A DNA stretch of 64,000 bases from Cylindrotheca closterium. Taxonomy: Eukaryota; Bacillariophyta; Bacillariophyceae; Bacillariales; Bacillariaceae. The position numbers and the translations under genes were made by a program. The notes beneath the pieces were generated by a model. The model was not told the origin of the DNA, did no database searches, and was given only the letters and a program-made list of their open reading frames with translations. Positions 37,045-47,807 of the stretch are shown in pieces. Location: the NCBI GenBank assembly GCA_933822405.4, contig CAKOGP040002424.1, positions 248,395 to 312,394 of the forward strand. The letters are read 5' to 3'. How positions within the stretch are numbered: the stretch's first letter is position 1; each line of letters starts with the position of its first letter.

Positions 37045-37623
37045 TTAGACCTTGAATCCCTTGGAGCGACGGCGACCACGGGCCTTTTCGAATTTGCGTC
37101 CTTCGGATCTGACGTATGGCTTGACACCATCGTGGGTGTGTGGGTTGGTGACGGAAGTGCTGTGACCAAAGTGGGCAAGGGCGCTTCTGGACTTGGGTCC
37201 ACGAAGCAAGACAGTATTGGTTCCCTTGGGTGCCTTCAAGGCGAGTTGATCGAAAGTAAGGCATTCTCCTCCGGCTGCTACAATGCGCTTTCTGGCGGAT
37301 TCAGTGAATCCAAGGGCGCAGACAGACATCTTTGGGCATTCCAACATACGAACATCATCTGTGACCTTTCCGACAATGACAGCAGTCTTACCATCCTTGT
37401 TGGTCATGTACTTGGAAAGACGGTTAAGACCGATAGGGGGTTTGTTGAGCTTGCTCATGTGCAATCTCTTCAAAACTGTGGCGCAGAACTTGGAGTCAGT
37501 TCTTCGTGACAAGAACTTGTAGAGCTTGATGAGAAGACGGTTGTAAGGATTCTTGGTCTTTACAACCTTCATCGAGCTCTTATGCCCGGTGCGGCGTCCT
37601 CCTGCTTTCAAATCAATACCCAT
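37045..37623 (-). CDS. RPL18: 60S ribosomal protein eL18
   Basis: Intronless, 192 residues, standard length. The sequence is recognisable throughout: [58 protein letters not shown] and the C-terminal [20 protein letters not shown]. eL18 is a structural protein of the large subunit that contacts 28S rRNA helices and joins early in assembly. The codon choice appears strongly biased (GGT, AAG, CTT rich), as expected for a highly expressed gene. The 5' side shares a long intergenic region with a small plus-strand gene. Confidence 0.97.
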   Translation of the reverse strand: MGIDLKAGGRRTGHKSSMKVVKTKNPYNRLLIKLYKFLSRRTDSKFCATVLKRLHMSKLNKPPIGLNRLSKYMTNKDGKTAVIVGKVTDDVRMLECPKMSVCALGFTESARKRIVAAGGECLTFDQLALKAPKGTNTVLLRGPKSRSALAHFGHSTSVTNPHTHDGVKPYVRSEGRKFEKARGRRRSKGFKV

Positions 37624-38567
37624 CTTGAATTATTCTGTAGCGTCAAAGGAAAGGGAATTATTGTTAGACCAAATTGTTGTTTTGCAAATTATATAGGGGC
37701 TACTGCCAATGAAATGAAGTGTGGAATAAAGTGATGGTTGTCGCTGAAGCCTCAAGGATGGGGACCATCGAGAAATTGAATTGATTTCCGAAAACCCACT
37801 TTCCATCGTCAAACAGAAAACCGCCACAACAACAGTCCTACAACAGCTGCTAATAATAATAACTGGTCCCCATTGATTTCGACTACATTCGTATTGTTGG
37901 CATCATCATCGTCGTCAGCTACACACCTCGTTTGATTTTTTCCGCTTGCTTTAGCAGCTTGGTTGCAGAGTTGTTCGTTGTGCAGATTTCAGGCAATCGA
38001 AGGAATCGTGAGTAGTAACGAGTAAGAGGAACGGAACTGGGGTCGATGTTGAGGGGACAAACATATTGGGGGTGAAAGAAGACATTCCGGAGAATATCGA
38101 TCGGATATCGGATGCCAAGCAAGAATATCGTTATATATATCGTACGTACCGGCACCACGGTATGTTTCATACGGGCCATGCATCACGCGTACCTCTTTTG
38201 ATGGTACGTGATCAATATCGATGGGTCATTTCTAAAGACTTTTGACAATCTTCTTTTGATTGAAAATATTGTATTTATGCCACTACACTCCCAACAGTGA
38301 TTCTACCTAAGTCTGTTCACCACGGAATTCACCGGAATGTGCTCAACGGAAAGACTCAAGACTCTCTGAAGAGACGGAAAATGGGATTGCTTGAAGCTGA
38401 TCAATAATCAATCAATCAATAGAGGCTGACACAAAAATTCAAACCAACAAACTTCAATAGCCGGTACTCTGCCCACAGAAAAATACACCACTACTTTCAC
38501 TATTCATAACGGAAGTAACAACAACAAGAACAACAAGAACAACAACAACATCAAAACTACAGCTGCC
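37624..38567. other. 944-base intergenic region, simple sequence and palindromes, no confident gene
   Basis: It holds the eL18 promoter next to 37624 and the 5' UTR of the small gene at 38568. Between them lie ATCGAT- and GTACGTACC-rich stretches (38090-38170), a short CAAT repeat near 38403-38420 and an AAC-rich run (38517-38550). A minus-strand 86-codon frame with an ATG at 38179 is present, but has no recognisable features. Confidence 0.5.
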
Positions 38568-38936
38568 ATGGTCTCTTTTCCAAAAATAAGATTCAGCCGC
38601 AAGATTGGCAACGCGAACCTTTCCAATCACCGCCAGCGCAGACGAGAACCTTCCCGCATGAAGAGCTTGTTTCGCAGGTCCAAAAGCAGCGATTGGGAAA
38701 ACTGGGCCGAGTTTCACAAAAAGTACCAGTCCGATGTCTACCGCAAGTCTGCTAACAACCAATACAACAACTTTTCGAGCACCCCGAGCAAAAAGAGCAC
38801 CGCCCAAGGCGAAAACAACTTTTTTACCAAGATGGTGATGGACTCGTCTCATCACGGAGGACCCAAACCCAAGACAGCTCAACGACGAGGGAGTGTGGGT
38901 GGACAAAGCCGAAGACGAGCGAGTATTGCCTTTTGA
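38568..38936 (+). CDS. Small basic protein of unknown function
   Basis: Intronless frame of 122 residues from an ATG at 38568 in a good context (GCCATGG). The protein is strongly basic, Ser- and Asn-rich, without hydrophobic segments. Two PKA-like phosphosite contexts (RRGS and RRAS) lie at the C-terminus, and a conserved-looking SSDWENWAEFHKKYQSDVY segment sits in the middle, rich in aromatics. That segment is the best evidence it is real. No family known. A minus-strand frame across the same region lacks motifs. Could be a rapidly evolving diatom-specific protein. Confidence 0.5.
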   Translation: MVSFPKIRFSRKIGNANLSNHRQRRREPSRMKSLFRRSKSSDWENWAEFHKKYQSDVYRKSANNQYNNFSSTPSKKSTAQGENNFFTKMVMDSSHHGGPKPKTAQRRGSVGGQSRRRASIAF

Positions 38937-39334
38937 GAAAAGTCATCACATTGACAAGCCATACGTTCGGATCGAGAGGCAGCGAGCTCTGGACTCTTCT
39001 TTATCCAGCCAATAAGTACGGTACACAAGGGGCGTGAATGAACGGATGAATGAATGGATCCCTCCGCGGCAACAAAATTGAACAGTGAGAGCAGCATCTG
39101 ACATTACCTACGTACACACATATTTTTTAAAAACATAGAAGAATACACATTTTGAAACATGACAAATCATATCCTACTCCTCCACTACCAGATGAAAACT
39201 GAATAAAAGAGACGAGACGAGACTACTGTATTAATATTGGCTCTCAAGTAATGCTGGGACTGATCGGTTGTAATGCTGATAATATCTGATAATATCTGTC
39301 TGTGCTGTTTTGTACTGATAGTACTGTAGCAAAT
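38937..39334. other. Intergenic between convergent genes, no gene seen
   Basis: About 400 bases with AT-rich parts (39119-39150) and short repeats such as TGATAATATC (39278-39299, twice). It would contain the 3' ends of the small basic gene and of YIF1. Confidence 0.5.
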
Positions 39335-40604
39335 TTACAAGAACTTGGTTTGACTGACAAACCACATGGTGGCCACTTGTGATGCTGCAAAGCCCAACAC
39401 CATAAAGCTCCGTTTGGGCCCATCTTGTGCCGTTTGTTCTGGAATGCAATAGGTCATGGTCTTGAGCATGAAATAAAAGGCCGCCGAGGCCGTCCACAAA
39501 AAGGTGACATAAAATCCCGACATGCCATAATCCAAGACAAATCCCAAAAAGAGTCCAAACAACATGTTAATGGTCAACCCCAAATATTTGTATCCGGTAT
39601 AAGAGATTAGATCCAAAAAGGCAATGGGGACTTGCATGGTATAGAAACCAAATCGAATAATGGCCACTTCCAAGATTTGGGTCAAGAAGCATTTGGTGGT
39701 AACATCGGCAATGACTTCGGGGTTGAATTTGCCGGCCGTTCCATAACAGAGGGCGGCTAACAAGGAATACGTAATCAAGGACATGACGGGAATGTACAGA
39801 TCGGGAGCATTTTCATCGGAATACGGCAAGGCATAGATGGTTGGAATGGGTGGCTGTCCTGGTTGTTGGTACTAGTGTGTTTGAGAGAAAGAGAGAGAAA
39901 AAGTTAGTTGGAAATCGTTCGAAGCAAAACATTCACTATAACAACCTGTGTGTGATGTACAGTATTGATTCATTCATTCATTCATTGCGTGCCATCATAC
40001 TGCTACTCACAGTGTTGTCTCCACCCGAAATAATTTGTCGTTTCCAATTCTTGGACAAGAAAGGAAAGAGCACCTTTTGCATTTTGCGCCTGACGTAATT
40101 ATTATCTACGGCGTAATAGGTCCTCAGAGTTTGCATGGTATAATCGACTCCGGGAATGAGGCGAGCAATTCCAATGTCTACCACTTTGATAATATCACCT
40201 TGATTGAGGCCTCCTCCAGTCATTCCACGCAGTGCTGCTTGAGTTGCCATGCCTTTCATCATATCAAAGCCAGAGCCGCCGCCTTGGGTGGGAGCCCCAA
40301 AAAAGGAACCGCCTGGAGCATGTTGTTGTTGCTGCTCTTGCTGCTGCTGCTGTTGTGGTTGCTGGGAGTATTGACTTTGTTGGTCGTAGGATTGATTCAT
40401 TGGTTGCTGTTGCTGTTGCTGTTGCTGTTGGGGTGCCGACCATTGATTGGGATTTTGAAATTGATTATTTTGTGGTTGCTGTTGTTGAGTGGTGTTTTGA
40501 TATTGGTTGTTTTGTTGAAAGCCCCCAGCATTGCTGTTTCCACTGTAGAATCCACCGCCACCACCACCAGCATTGGCACCGCCTGCATTGTAATTGTTGT
40601 ACAT
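39335..40604 (-). CDS. YIF1: Yip1-interacting factor YIF1 (HRF1 family), ER-Golgi trafficking
   Basis: Exons 40604-40011 and 39871-39335 with a 139-nt intron (GTGAGT...CACTAG, phase 0) give 376 residues. The family signature straddles the splice: YYAVDNNYVRRKMQKVLFPF before it, and YALPYSDENAPDLYIPVMSL after. Five hydrophobic segments follow. YIF1 and YIP1 form a membrane complex that binds Rab GTPases and supports COPII vesicle formation and ER-to-Golgi transport. The N-terminal 110 residues are cytosolic, Gly/Asn-rich then strongly Gln-rich (runs of 9 and 5-6 Gln), encoded by CAA/CAG repeats. Confidence 0.9.
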
Positions 40605-40880
40605 GATTTTTAGTTAAAAGGGAATAGAGTATATATGTAGGAGTGTTGGTTAAACAGATAAATTGATGCAAGAGTAAAGTCTTTCTCAATTTCGCACCGT
40701 CATTTTCACGAATTCAAAAATCGCTTGCGAACGCGATCTGGTTTCGGATTGCGTACACGCGTACGTACAGTGGACAGACGCCCATTGTAACTTACTTCGC
40801 GCCATCACAAATTAACATATCAAATGCAAACTCACACAACAACTCACAATAACAAGTTTTAGAGACAAACAACATCCATC
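40605..40880. promoter_or_regulatory. Divergent promoter region, YIF1 / RAD51 paralogue
   Basis: 276 bases between opposite start codons. It contains a GTACGTACAG run near 40762-40771 and a GCGTACACGCGTACG palindrome-rich segment. Both flanking genes carry Gln-rich repeats within 150 codons of their starts. Confidence 0.4.
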
Positions 40881-40982
40881 ATGAGTGCCTCCCATCGCAA
40901 ACTGGCGCGATTACCCTTGGAGATCTTTGACAATTTACATGTGCGAGTACAATCGAGCCATGGCCAACAGCAACAGCAACAC

Positions 40983-41018
<36 letters not shown>

Positions 41019-42620
41019 ACCCCAGAAGGCCTTCGATCTCAAATTTGCAATCGTCTCAAACGATTTCCGTATCGTCAGCAATCATCCAACAATCACCACA
41101 ATCATAATCACAAGGGTTCTTCCACTACCACCACTACGGCCAGCATCAAGACGGTCGGTGACTTACTAAGAGCCAACAAGCGGACTTTACTCATTGCCTT
41201 GGATCCGCTCTTGACCTTTCCAGAATTGGAATTGCTATTGAGAAGAATTTGCAAGATTTGCAGCGCCAAGAACAAGAGTGCCTTTACCCTCCTCAAATCG
41301 ACCCATGACAGCTTGCCCATCTGTAGTATCAGCAGTAGCAGTATCAGCAGCAGCAGTATCAGTAGCAGAAGTAGTAGTCAAGCCAACATTGGAGATCGCT
41401 TGCGATACTTGCCCACTGGTCTCAAGTCACTCGATTTGGCCTTGCAGGGAGGCATTCGAGTGGGATCTGTCACGGAAATTGTGGGACGAGCGGGAGCGGG
41501 CAAGACCCAATTGGCCTTTCAATTGTGTCTTTTGGCGGCCAAATACAATCAAGGTTCCATGTACATGGATACCGAACGCAAAATATCCTTGGAACGACTA
41601 GCCGAAATGAGTCAATATCGATTTTGCAACCAAAACAGCAGCAGCTGTTGTACAACTACAACTGCGAACAGCAATATGTTTTCCTACAATAATTCTACTG
41701 CTGGTGGTGCTGGTGGTGCTGGTGGTGCTGGTGGTGCAAGCTACAGTGAGGATGGCACTCAGTCACAACCTACCAAGAATGCTGCCAATGACAATGATGA
41801 ATCGTTCAATTTATTTTCCTTCAAGTCACCCGAACAAGTCCTGGCCAATGTCATGGTGGAAACTCCCTCGTCGACGGAAGAATTGATTCAAACCTTGGAT
41901 GCGGCCGAAGAAATCATTTTGCATCGAAATCAGCAGACCACTAGTATTGCTGCTACTGGTGGTACTGGTGGACAAGATAACAACAACAACAACAACAACC
42001 ACAACAATTACAACCACAATACTGCAACTACAGTATTCCCAATCCGTCTGTTGGTGGTCGATAGCATTGCGGCACCTCTCACAAGAGACTTTGGATCGGA
42101 TGCCTACATTGCTCGGTCGGCGGCCATTTTTCAATGCGGACAGATATTGAGACGATTGGCCGAAACCTTGCATTTGGCAATCGTGGTCATTAATCAAGTG
42201 GGGGCTGTTGGGAATACTAGGAATACTGGTGGTAGCGGTAGTAGTAGTACTAGTACTAGTACTACTACTAGTACTACTCCTATTGGTAGCAATGAACAAG
42301 CCAACAGTCACAATCACATCCACCAACACAATCACCACAACCACAAATCACCATTGTCCGTCAAGGCAGCATTGGGAACATCATGGTATCACTGCGTCTC
42401 CACAAGGTTGGTGTTGGATCAATATGATGTCATGAAAGACGCTGGTAGCAGTAGTGGACAAGGCAATGAAAATAATGATGGTTGGACGGATTTTGGCAAC
42501 CTTTCCTCCTTATCGACAACACGACGGACCTTGACGATTGCCAAAAGCAACATTGTGCCCAACAGTTCGACTCACTTTGAGATTTGCAATCTTGGGATTG
42601 TGGATACAGCAAATACATAA
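40881..42620 (+). CDS. RAD51 paralogue (RAD51B/XRCC3-like) with many low-complexity inserts
   Basis: Intronless, 579 residues. The recombinase core reads LPTGLKSLDLALQGG (about 177-191), Walker A GRAGAGKTQ (202-210), YMDTERKISLERLAEMSQYRF (228-248) and Walker B RLLVVDS (389-395), then VVINQVG and a C-terminal LGTSWYHCVSTRLVL. The YxDTE...ERL and LGxxW...TRL segments look most like RAD51B. These ATPases help load RAD51 during homologous recombination repair. Inserts rich in Gln (28-46), His/Asn (66-88), Ser (149-167), Gly/Ala and Asn (249-309, 357-384) and Ser/Thr/His (445-489) interrupt it. Core motifs stay in frame, so the inserts are probably tolerated loops rather than damage. Confidence 0.85.
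40965..41018 (+). repeat. CAA/CAG trinucleotide repeat (poly-Gln coding)
   Basis: An 18-codon run of mostly CAG CAA units inside the RAD51 paralogue. Related in-gene repeats lie at about 41325-41375 (AGCAGTATC type), 41703-41737 (GGTGGTGCT) and 41978-42003 (AAC). All keep the frame. Such tracts are expected to vary in length between alleles. Confidence 0.85.
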
Positions 42621-42972
42621 TATACAAATACACCAGTCAATATGTAAATATGTAACACTAATCTATGTAGTATGTATATAAAGTGGTCTTTCTTTGTTGT
42701 AAGGCGTATGGTACTGTACCTTTTACGTACTGTAGGTACCAGTATTTTTGGAAAATCTCAAAATGTGAAGCTTTGAAAGTACTTCGTGTTTTGGAAGCTT
42801 TGCACGCTCACGGACAACAATATTCAAACTCGTAGTTACTGTTTGAAACTAGCCGCCATCACAAAGGTAACAACAACAGAAGACCACTTTTCTACAGTGC
42901 CGTAATAGGTACAATACTATAATACAGTACGTACCGGTACAATCAATATACCGATATCCACAACAAGCAAGA
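42621..42972. other. Intergenic, no gene seen
   Basis: About 350 bases, rich in GTAC/TACC words (GTACTGTACC, GTAGGTACC, CAGTACGTACCGG). It holds the 3' end of the RAD51 paralogue and the promoter of the following membrane protein gene. Confidence 0.5.
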
Positions 42973-43865
42973 ATGCAAGTGAATACCAAACTAGAAGCAG
43001 AATACAGTCTCCATGGATCGTCATCAGGAAGAAGATTGACGACGACAAGCTTGAATGAGAAACTCAACACGGAAAAAGTCAAGGAAACTAGTACAGATGA
43101 GACGTTGAGAGGACAAGCCGAGAAGCGTATCATTGACTTTGTAGGAGATCAAGTTACTCCAAGACAACTGTTGGGATCACTCCGTGTATTGAAAGCTGTA
43201 ACGACATGCTTCCTAGTCTTGACGCTGTTGGCAAATTTAATGTATATTATCTTTGTGGAAGTTGTGGCATCCAAACATGTCAAGAAACTGGCAGGGGGGC
43301 GCAGAGACTTTCTGATACGGCTGTTTGGACTGGCATTAAATGTCATGTCGATTCTGATTGAGCTTGATTACTCCCAATACACATCTCCATTCTTTGGTTA
43401 TAAGGGATACTTGCAAAGGGGTCTGCTTCTCTTTTTTGTTGCAATCATTACATCACCGGATCCAACGCATCATGGACTGGTAAAAGGTTATGCGGATGAC
43501 GACTATTACGTTGCGGACGCTGAGAACAGCATTTCGGGTAGTGCTGTTGGATTTCAAGCGATAGCTTCATTTGTGCTGTAAGTGAACGCGAAGCTCCGTT
43601 TGCTACCGACAAATCAATCAATCAATTTTGATCATTTTGACCCTCACCACCACCACCTGCCTCCTTTCTTCGTTGACTCACTCCCAGAGGGGCATGTGGG
43701 TTGGTCTATTTCGCATTTGGAGTACTCTTGATAGATCGTTTTACTTCCGATTCTTTCGTCACAACCGATGACCCAGTAGTAACCACCGCTATTCCGACCC
43801 CTGATGAGATTGAAGCATTGGATAGACCTGGGAACAGTCGTCCTGTTTCCATGCAAGGGCCATAG
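42973..43865 (+). CDS. Four-helix membrane protein of unknown function (COPI-associated/TVP15-like topology)
   Basis: Exons 42973-43577 and 43688-43865 with a 110-nt intron (GTAAGT...CCCAG, phase 2) give 260 residues. The splice rebuilds the fourth helix (FVLLGACGLVYFAFGVLLI). Hydrophobic segments lie near 74-100, 116-135, 148-160 and the splice. Between the second and third are conserved-looking IELDYSQYTSPFFGYKGYLQRG residues, a layout similar to small Golgi membrane proteins of the COPI-associated/TVP15 group; the similarity is weak and by eye only. The N-terminal 60 residues are charged and cytosolic-looking, and the C-terminal 45 are polar with many Pro and Asp/Glu. Confidence 0.72.
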
Positions 43866-43923
43866 TTTACAAATGCTATGTTTTAAGTAATGTATTTATA
43901 TGTATAAGTGGGTTTAAAAAATT

Positions 43924-44985
43924 CTAAAATGGAATAGCCTTTCCTGCCCAGTCGTAGAGGCCTCCTGTGTTTTCCTCCTTCATGGAATCAATGACGCCCA
44001 GAAGACTGTCAACAGTGAAATCAACCGGGAATAATCTGCCTTCTTGAACATTTTTCTGGAACGGTTTTGATAGGTCGGTATCGGTTGTCCCTGGATGCAA
44101 AGCAATGCACCAAACGGACTTGCGTTTCAATTCGTTTGCCATTGTCCGAGTAGCTTGGTTTAATGCAGACTTGCTTATTCTGTAAGAATACCACCCCCCT
44201 AGTCCATTATCGGAGATGGAACCAACCCGAGCACTAAGATTTGCAATCACAGCAATTGCTCTACCATCTGAATCATCATTTTTTCCTCGTCGCCGTCTTT
44301 GTTCCATCAATGGTGCCAAGCCTTGGCTTAGCATGACAGGACCAATCACATTGATATTCATGGTCTTTGTCAACCAATCCCTCTCTATCTTTGTAATACT
44401 TCGCTCTGGGCCGGGTGTATCCTTTCCGTCGCCCAAAAGGCCAGCAACATTCAACAGCATGTCCACACGGTCGAACGAACTCTTGATATTTTCAACGGCA
44501 CTATCCACGGATGCTTGGTCCTCCAGATCCAACTGGATTACTTTTATTCTGCTTTGCTGATCAGCGCTCAAGGAAGATATGAAATCGTTAAGCCCTTGGG
44601 CACTTCCGGGATTCCGACACAGGGCGACAATCGTTCCTTTGGATCGGGTTTGTAACGCCTTGACAAACTGCAAACCAATTCCACGGGAAGCACCGGTCAC
44701 GACAAAGACAGCGTCAGCATCAGAATTTCTCGCAACACTTTCCTGTTCCGTTGTCGAAATTTCAATATCATTGTAAACCGCATGCCCTTTGCTTTGTGGC
44801 GGTTCGGGTGCCTGAAACGTCGACGCGAGACGAAGTGCCGAGGAAGGCGAGGATTTGCTACTGGTGGTTAGCACAATGGATCTACTGTGATGCAAAGGTG
44901 GGACTGCACTCAACGCTCGGACATTCTGTTTTGCGATTCCTACAGCAAAGGCGGCACATGTCCGCTGAAGAGAAGAAATCATCAT
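43924..44985 (-). CDS. Short-chain dehydrogenase/reductase, C-factor-like, probable mitochondrial presequence
   Basis: Intronless; 353 residues from the ATG at 44985. ATG 45066 would add 27 hydrophobic residues lying in the divergent promoter with GrpE, so it is less likely. Residues 1-60 (SSLQRTCAAFAVGIAKQNVR) are basic, Ser/Ala-rich and acid-free, like a mitochondrial presequence. The Rossmann glycine motif is TGASRGIG, followed by the LLNVAG loop, and the catalytic Tyr-Lys pair sits in YSYRISKSAL. The sub-family with HPGTTDTDLSKPFQKNV resembles C-factor-type SDRs. The substrate is unknown; NAD(P) use is expected. It converges with the four-helix gene, 58 nt apart. Confidence 0.87.
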   Translation of the reverse strand: MMISSLQRTCAAFAVGIAKQNVRALSAVPPLHHSRSIVLTTSSKSSPSSALRLASTFQAPEPPQSKGHAVYNDIEISTTEQESVARNSDADAVFVVTGASRGIGLQFVKALQTRSKGTIVALCRNPGSAQGLNDFISSLSADQQSRIKVIQLDLEDQASVDSAVENIKSSFDRVDMLLNVAGLLGDGKDTPGPERSITKIERDWLTKTMNINVIGPVMLSQGLAPLMEQRRRRGKNDDSDGRAIAVIANLSARVGSISDNGLGGWYSYRISKSALNQATRTMANELKRKSVWCIALHPGTTDTDLSKPFQKNVQEGRLFPVDFTVDSLLGVIDSMKEENTGGLYDWAGKAIPF

Positions 44986-45276
44986 CTGTTTTCGAAAAGT
45001 ATGTGAATGAAGCGAAACGAACAAAATGATGATGATTGATGTGAATGATGTGTTTTCGTTCTTCATTCCAACAAGAGTCCAATGAGTCAAACAAAAGCTG
45101 ACGTATGCGTCCGTCCAAATGTCCGTCGTTATGTCCGTCCGACTGTGCGTGCTTTTTCGATGGATTTCTCCTTTTTGAAATCGGTCGCATCAATCGACAG
45201 CCATCACGCAAAGGTGATATCGTCCAATCTTTTCGATAACCTTCTTTCGCCAAAACTCAAATACAATTTGTCAACA

Positions 45277-46118
45277 ATGATCTTCCCAAAGTCCATCATC
45301 CTTGCTATTGCAGCCCTTGTTGCTCCAACCGTGAATGGCTTCCAAATCGCCAAGCCATCTGTTGCTTTCCGTACTGCTGGACAACAAGTCGTCTCCTCCA
45401 CGTGTCTGTATGTCGAAGAAGAGGGCGAAGCTGGGACTGAGGCCGAACAAGCCAGCGATAACTCTGCTGGAGGCACTGATATTTTGAACTCTCCTGAATT
45501 CTTGAAAAGAAAGCTTGATGTCATCAAGAGCGATATCGCACAAGCCGAAGCAGACATTGCAGTTGCCAAGGAACAAGTTGAAGCAGGAAAGGCTGAATGG
45601 GGACCCCAATTGGAGGATCTTGAAAGAGAGGTTAGTTCATTTATGTTTCCGTGATTTGGTTCAAAATATATCTGTGGGCTTACCTTTCATTTTGCTGTGC
45701 ATTCTGTGATTATTTTTTCATTCTTTTCCAAATATAGTACAAGAACATACAAGAGAGAATGTCATCTCAAACTGGTCAGCACAATGATATGGCAATCACG
45801 ATGGTAGTCAGAGAAATGTTGGAATTGTTGGACAACTTTGACCGTGCCTTTGGTGTCATCAAGCCAGAAAATGACGAAGAAGCCGCTATTGAAGCCGAAT
45901 ACAAGGAACTCTACCAATCAGTTCTTGACAAATTCACCTCACTTGGGGTAGAAATAGTTGCAACAGTAGGCACAGAGTTCGACTATGAAGTCCACCAAGC
46001 CATTATGCAACGGCCGAGTGAGGATCACGAAGAAGGAATTGTGTGTGAAGAGTTCGCAAAGGGATTCAAGATGGGTGATACTTTGATTCGGGCTGCCATG
46101 GTTGCTGTTGCAGCATAG
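45277..46118 (+). CDS. Plastid GrpE-type nucleotide exchange factor
   Basis: Exons 45277-45630 and 45738-46118 with a 107-nt intron (GTTAGT...TATAG, phase 0) give 244 residues. An upstream in-frame frame from 45082 is less likely, because 45277 starts a signal peptide (IFPKSIILAIAALVAPTVN) followed by GFQ, a plastid cleavage context. The long coiled coil (EFLKRKLDVIKSDIAQAEADIA) leads into the GrpE core: YKNIQERM, LLDNFDRAF and the C-terminal GTEFDYEVHQAIMQ plus KGFKMGDTLIRAAMVAV. GrpE releases ADP from stromal Hsp70 and lets it cycle with DnaJ proteins. An N-terminal acidic stretch (EEEGEAGTEAEQA) is common in GrpE. Confidence 0.93.
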
Positions 46119-46173
46119 ATTGATTCAAAAAAGCAATAATACAATAGACTTATTCAGCTTATGACGCAGTACT

Positions 46174-46183
46174 ACCAGGTACC
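46174..46183. repeat. Recurrent intergenic 10-mer ACCAGGTACC
   Basis: This word, or its reverse complement GGTACCTGGT, occurs exactly at 17729-17738, 36767-36776, 46174-46183, 51722-51731 and 54211-54220, always between genes. At 46174 and 51722 it is doubled in an overlapping array. Chance expectation for a given 10-mer on both strands of 64 kb is about 0.12. Confidence 0.7.
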
Positions 46184-46349
46184 AGGTACTCTAACCTGTC
46201 GGATAGTTTTTACTCAAGTGTATCGAGGATTGTGTTCAGGGATCAGAGCATGAGTGTGAGTATGAGAACAATACCGAGAGGAGAACTGGTCTGTCTGTTG
46301 CTCCCGGATCCAATCGACATGAAACCGAAAACGAATTGTCAAAAAAGTG

Positions 46350-47666
46350 ATGGAAAGGAAACGAAGAAAGTCCAACTTGACCACAGAGGGTACTTCTGTG
46401 GAGAATAGAACAGCTGACCCTTCAGATTCGCCTACATCGTCCACTGACGGAGCTGACGATCCAGCGAATGTTCCACTTGCGCAGAGTTTTCCTAGCTCGG
46501 GAGAATCATCAGAGGAAGAAGAGTTAGCTCGGCCCAATCCAGCGAGGCCAACAGAAAAGGTGATCTCTCGGCAAGGCCTTGGTTTATTTCTAAGAGGATT
46601 CGAAACTATAGAATCAAAGGCCAGGAAAAAAAGAAGATTCGGGTCCGTGGAAGAGCCAGCAGAACCTGCTCATGTGCGACGGCAAAAAAGAGAATACTAT
46701 GATTCTGACAACTCATACGAAGCCTTGGATGCATCAGAATATTCAAAGGTCAATGTAGAGACTGTAGATTACTACGATGTTGCAGCTGGTCCATCATGTG
46801 ATGAGTCGATTTTCATCAATTTCGATCGAGATGAAGTGAGCGAATTGATTGGGTATGCGACGGATGCAAAAAGGGAGGCGTCAATATCGGCGGCAGCGAA
46901 GTATGCAAGCTTGCCTGCACTAATGCATGATAAGTCTCGAGCTGCTGCTCCCAGTCTAGCCGGTCAATCCTTAGTTTCATCTTTAACATCGGTCACCACC
47001 CAATCGCATGGAGTCGACAACCCACTGTTGGGACTCCCATCTACGCCTCTGCCAACTTCTCACTTGCGATACATTTCGAAGATGGCTGCACAGGCTCCCG
47101 AATTTTCGGTCAAGCTTGAGAATAGATTCAGTGACTCTGCGTTGGTAGCAACTGGTATGCTTGTGGAAGAAATGATAACGGCGTCGCTCATGCCACTTGC
47201 AGGCTACCATGTCATGCGATGTCGGGAGTTGGAGGTTCGACGCGAACCAAGAGCCACAGAAGACTCTGGCAAGGCGGCAAAGATCGACCAAAAACCTCTG
47301 GTCCACCCCGTGACTGGCAGAGTGATGCAGTCGGACAAAATACTTGTTAATCCCCTTGAAAAGTCGTCCGAGGAATGGACGCTTCCTCCTGACGAAGCCA
47401 TGATGAAGCTTCTCGAACAAGACGCGATACCGCCAGAAGGCTTATATCTAACCCCACCAGCAACACAAACATTACATGATGAAAATCGCAAGGCTCTCGA
47501 CAAAGATTGGGAGGCTGTACAGTTGTTTAGCACCGACAACAAGATTACTCCTGAAAATGCTATTGAGAATATGGACATTTACCGACTCTTTCTACAAATG
47601 GCAAACTACAAACGACCGACAGAGGAATTCAGTGACGGCTCGAGTAGTGACGAGGCATCAGATTAA
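46350..47666 (+). CDS. Unknown, probably nuclear protein
   Basis: Intronless, 438 residues from the ATG at 46350 (the codon before is GTG). It begins with a basic cluster (MERKRRKSN) and a second one at about residue 92 (KARKKRRFG), both nuclear-signal-like. The N-terminal 150 residues are acidic and disordered. A well-ordered region follows (LENRFSDSALVATGMLVEEM, then ITASLMPLAGYHVMRCRELE), with the amphipathic pattern of a histone-fold or helical bundle. The C-terminus is acidic (SDGSSSDEASD). A role in transcription or ribosome production would suit the composition, but no family was recognised. Confidence 0.65.
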   Translation: MERKRRKSNLTTEGTSVENRTADPSDSPTSSTDGADDPANVPLAQSFPSSGESSEEEELARPNPARPTEKVISRQGLGLFLRGFETIESKARKKRRFGSVEEPAEPAHVRRQKREYYDSDNSYEALDASEYSKVNVETVDYYDVAAGPSCDESIFINFDRDEVSELIGYATDAKREASISAAAKYASLPALMHDKSRAAAPSLAGQSLVSSLTSVTTQSHGVDNPLLGLPSTPLPTSHLRYISKMAAQAPEFSVKLENRFSDSALVATGMLVEEMITASLMPLAGYHVMRCRELEVRREPRATEDSGKAAKIDQKPLVHPVTGRVMQSDKILVNPLEKSSEEWTLPPDEAMMKLLEQDAIPPEGLYLTPPATQTLHDENRKALDKDWEAVQLFSTDNKITPENAIENMDIYRLFLQMANYKRPTEEFSDGSSSDEASD

Positions 47667-47807
47667 ATGGGAGCTAGAAAAGTGATTCATATTGACACAA
47701 ATGACGAGTGTCGGAACATGATTACTACATGCGGGGTAACAGTTTGAATGGTTGGTTGCCAAGATAGAAAGTAGGCAGTCAAAACGACCGCAGCTAATTC
47801 ATAACTA

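Noticed and set aside
37919..38179. 86-codon minus-strand frame with ATG in the long intergenic region
   Set aside because: Low-complexity palindromic DNA (ATCGAT, GTACGT) underlies it, and no family, signal or splice evidence supports it. Could still be a small gene.
40035..40613. 192-codon plus-strand frame opposite YIF1, with long Leu runs
   Set aside because: The Leu runs are the reverse reading of CAA/CAG repeats; YIF1 on the minus strand is certain.
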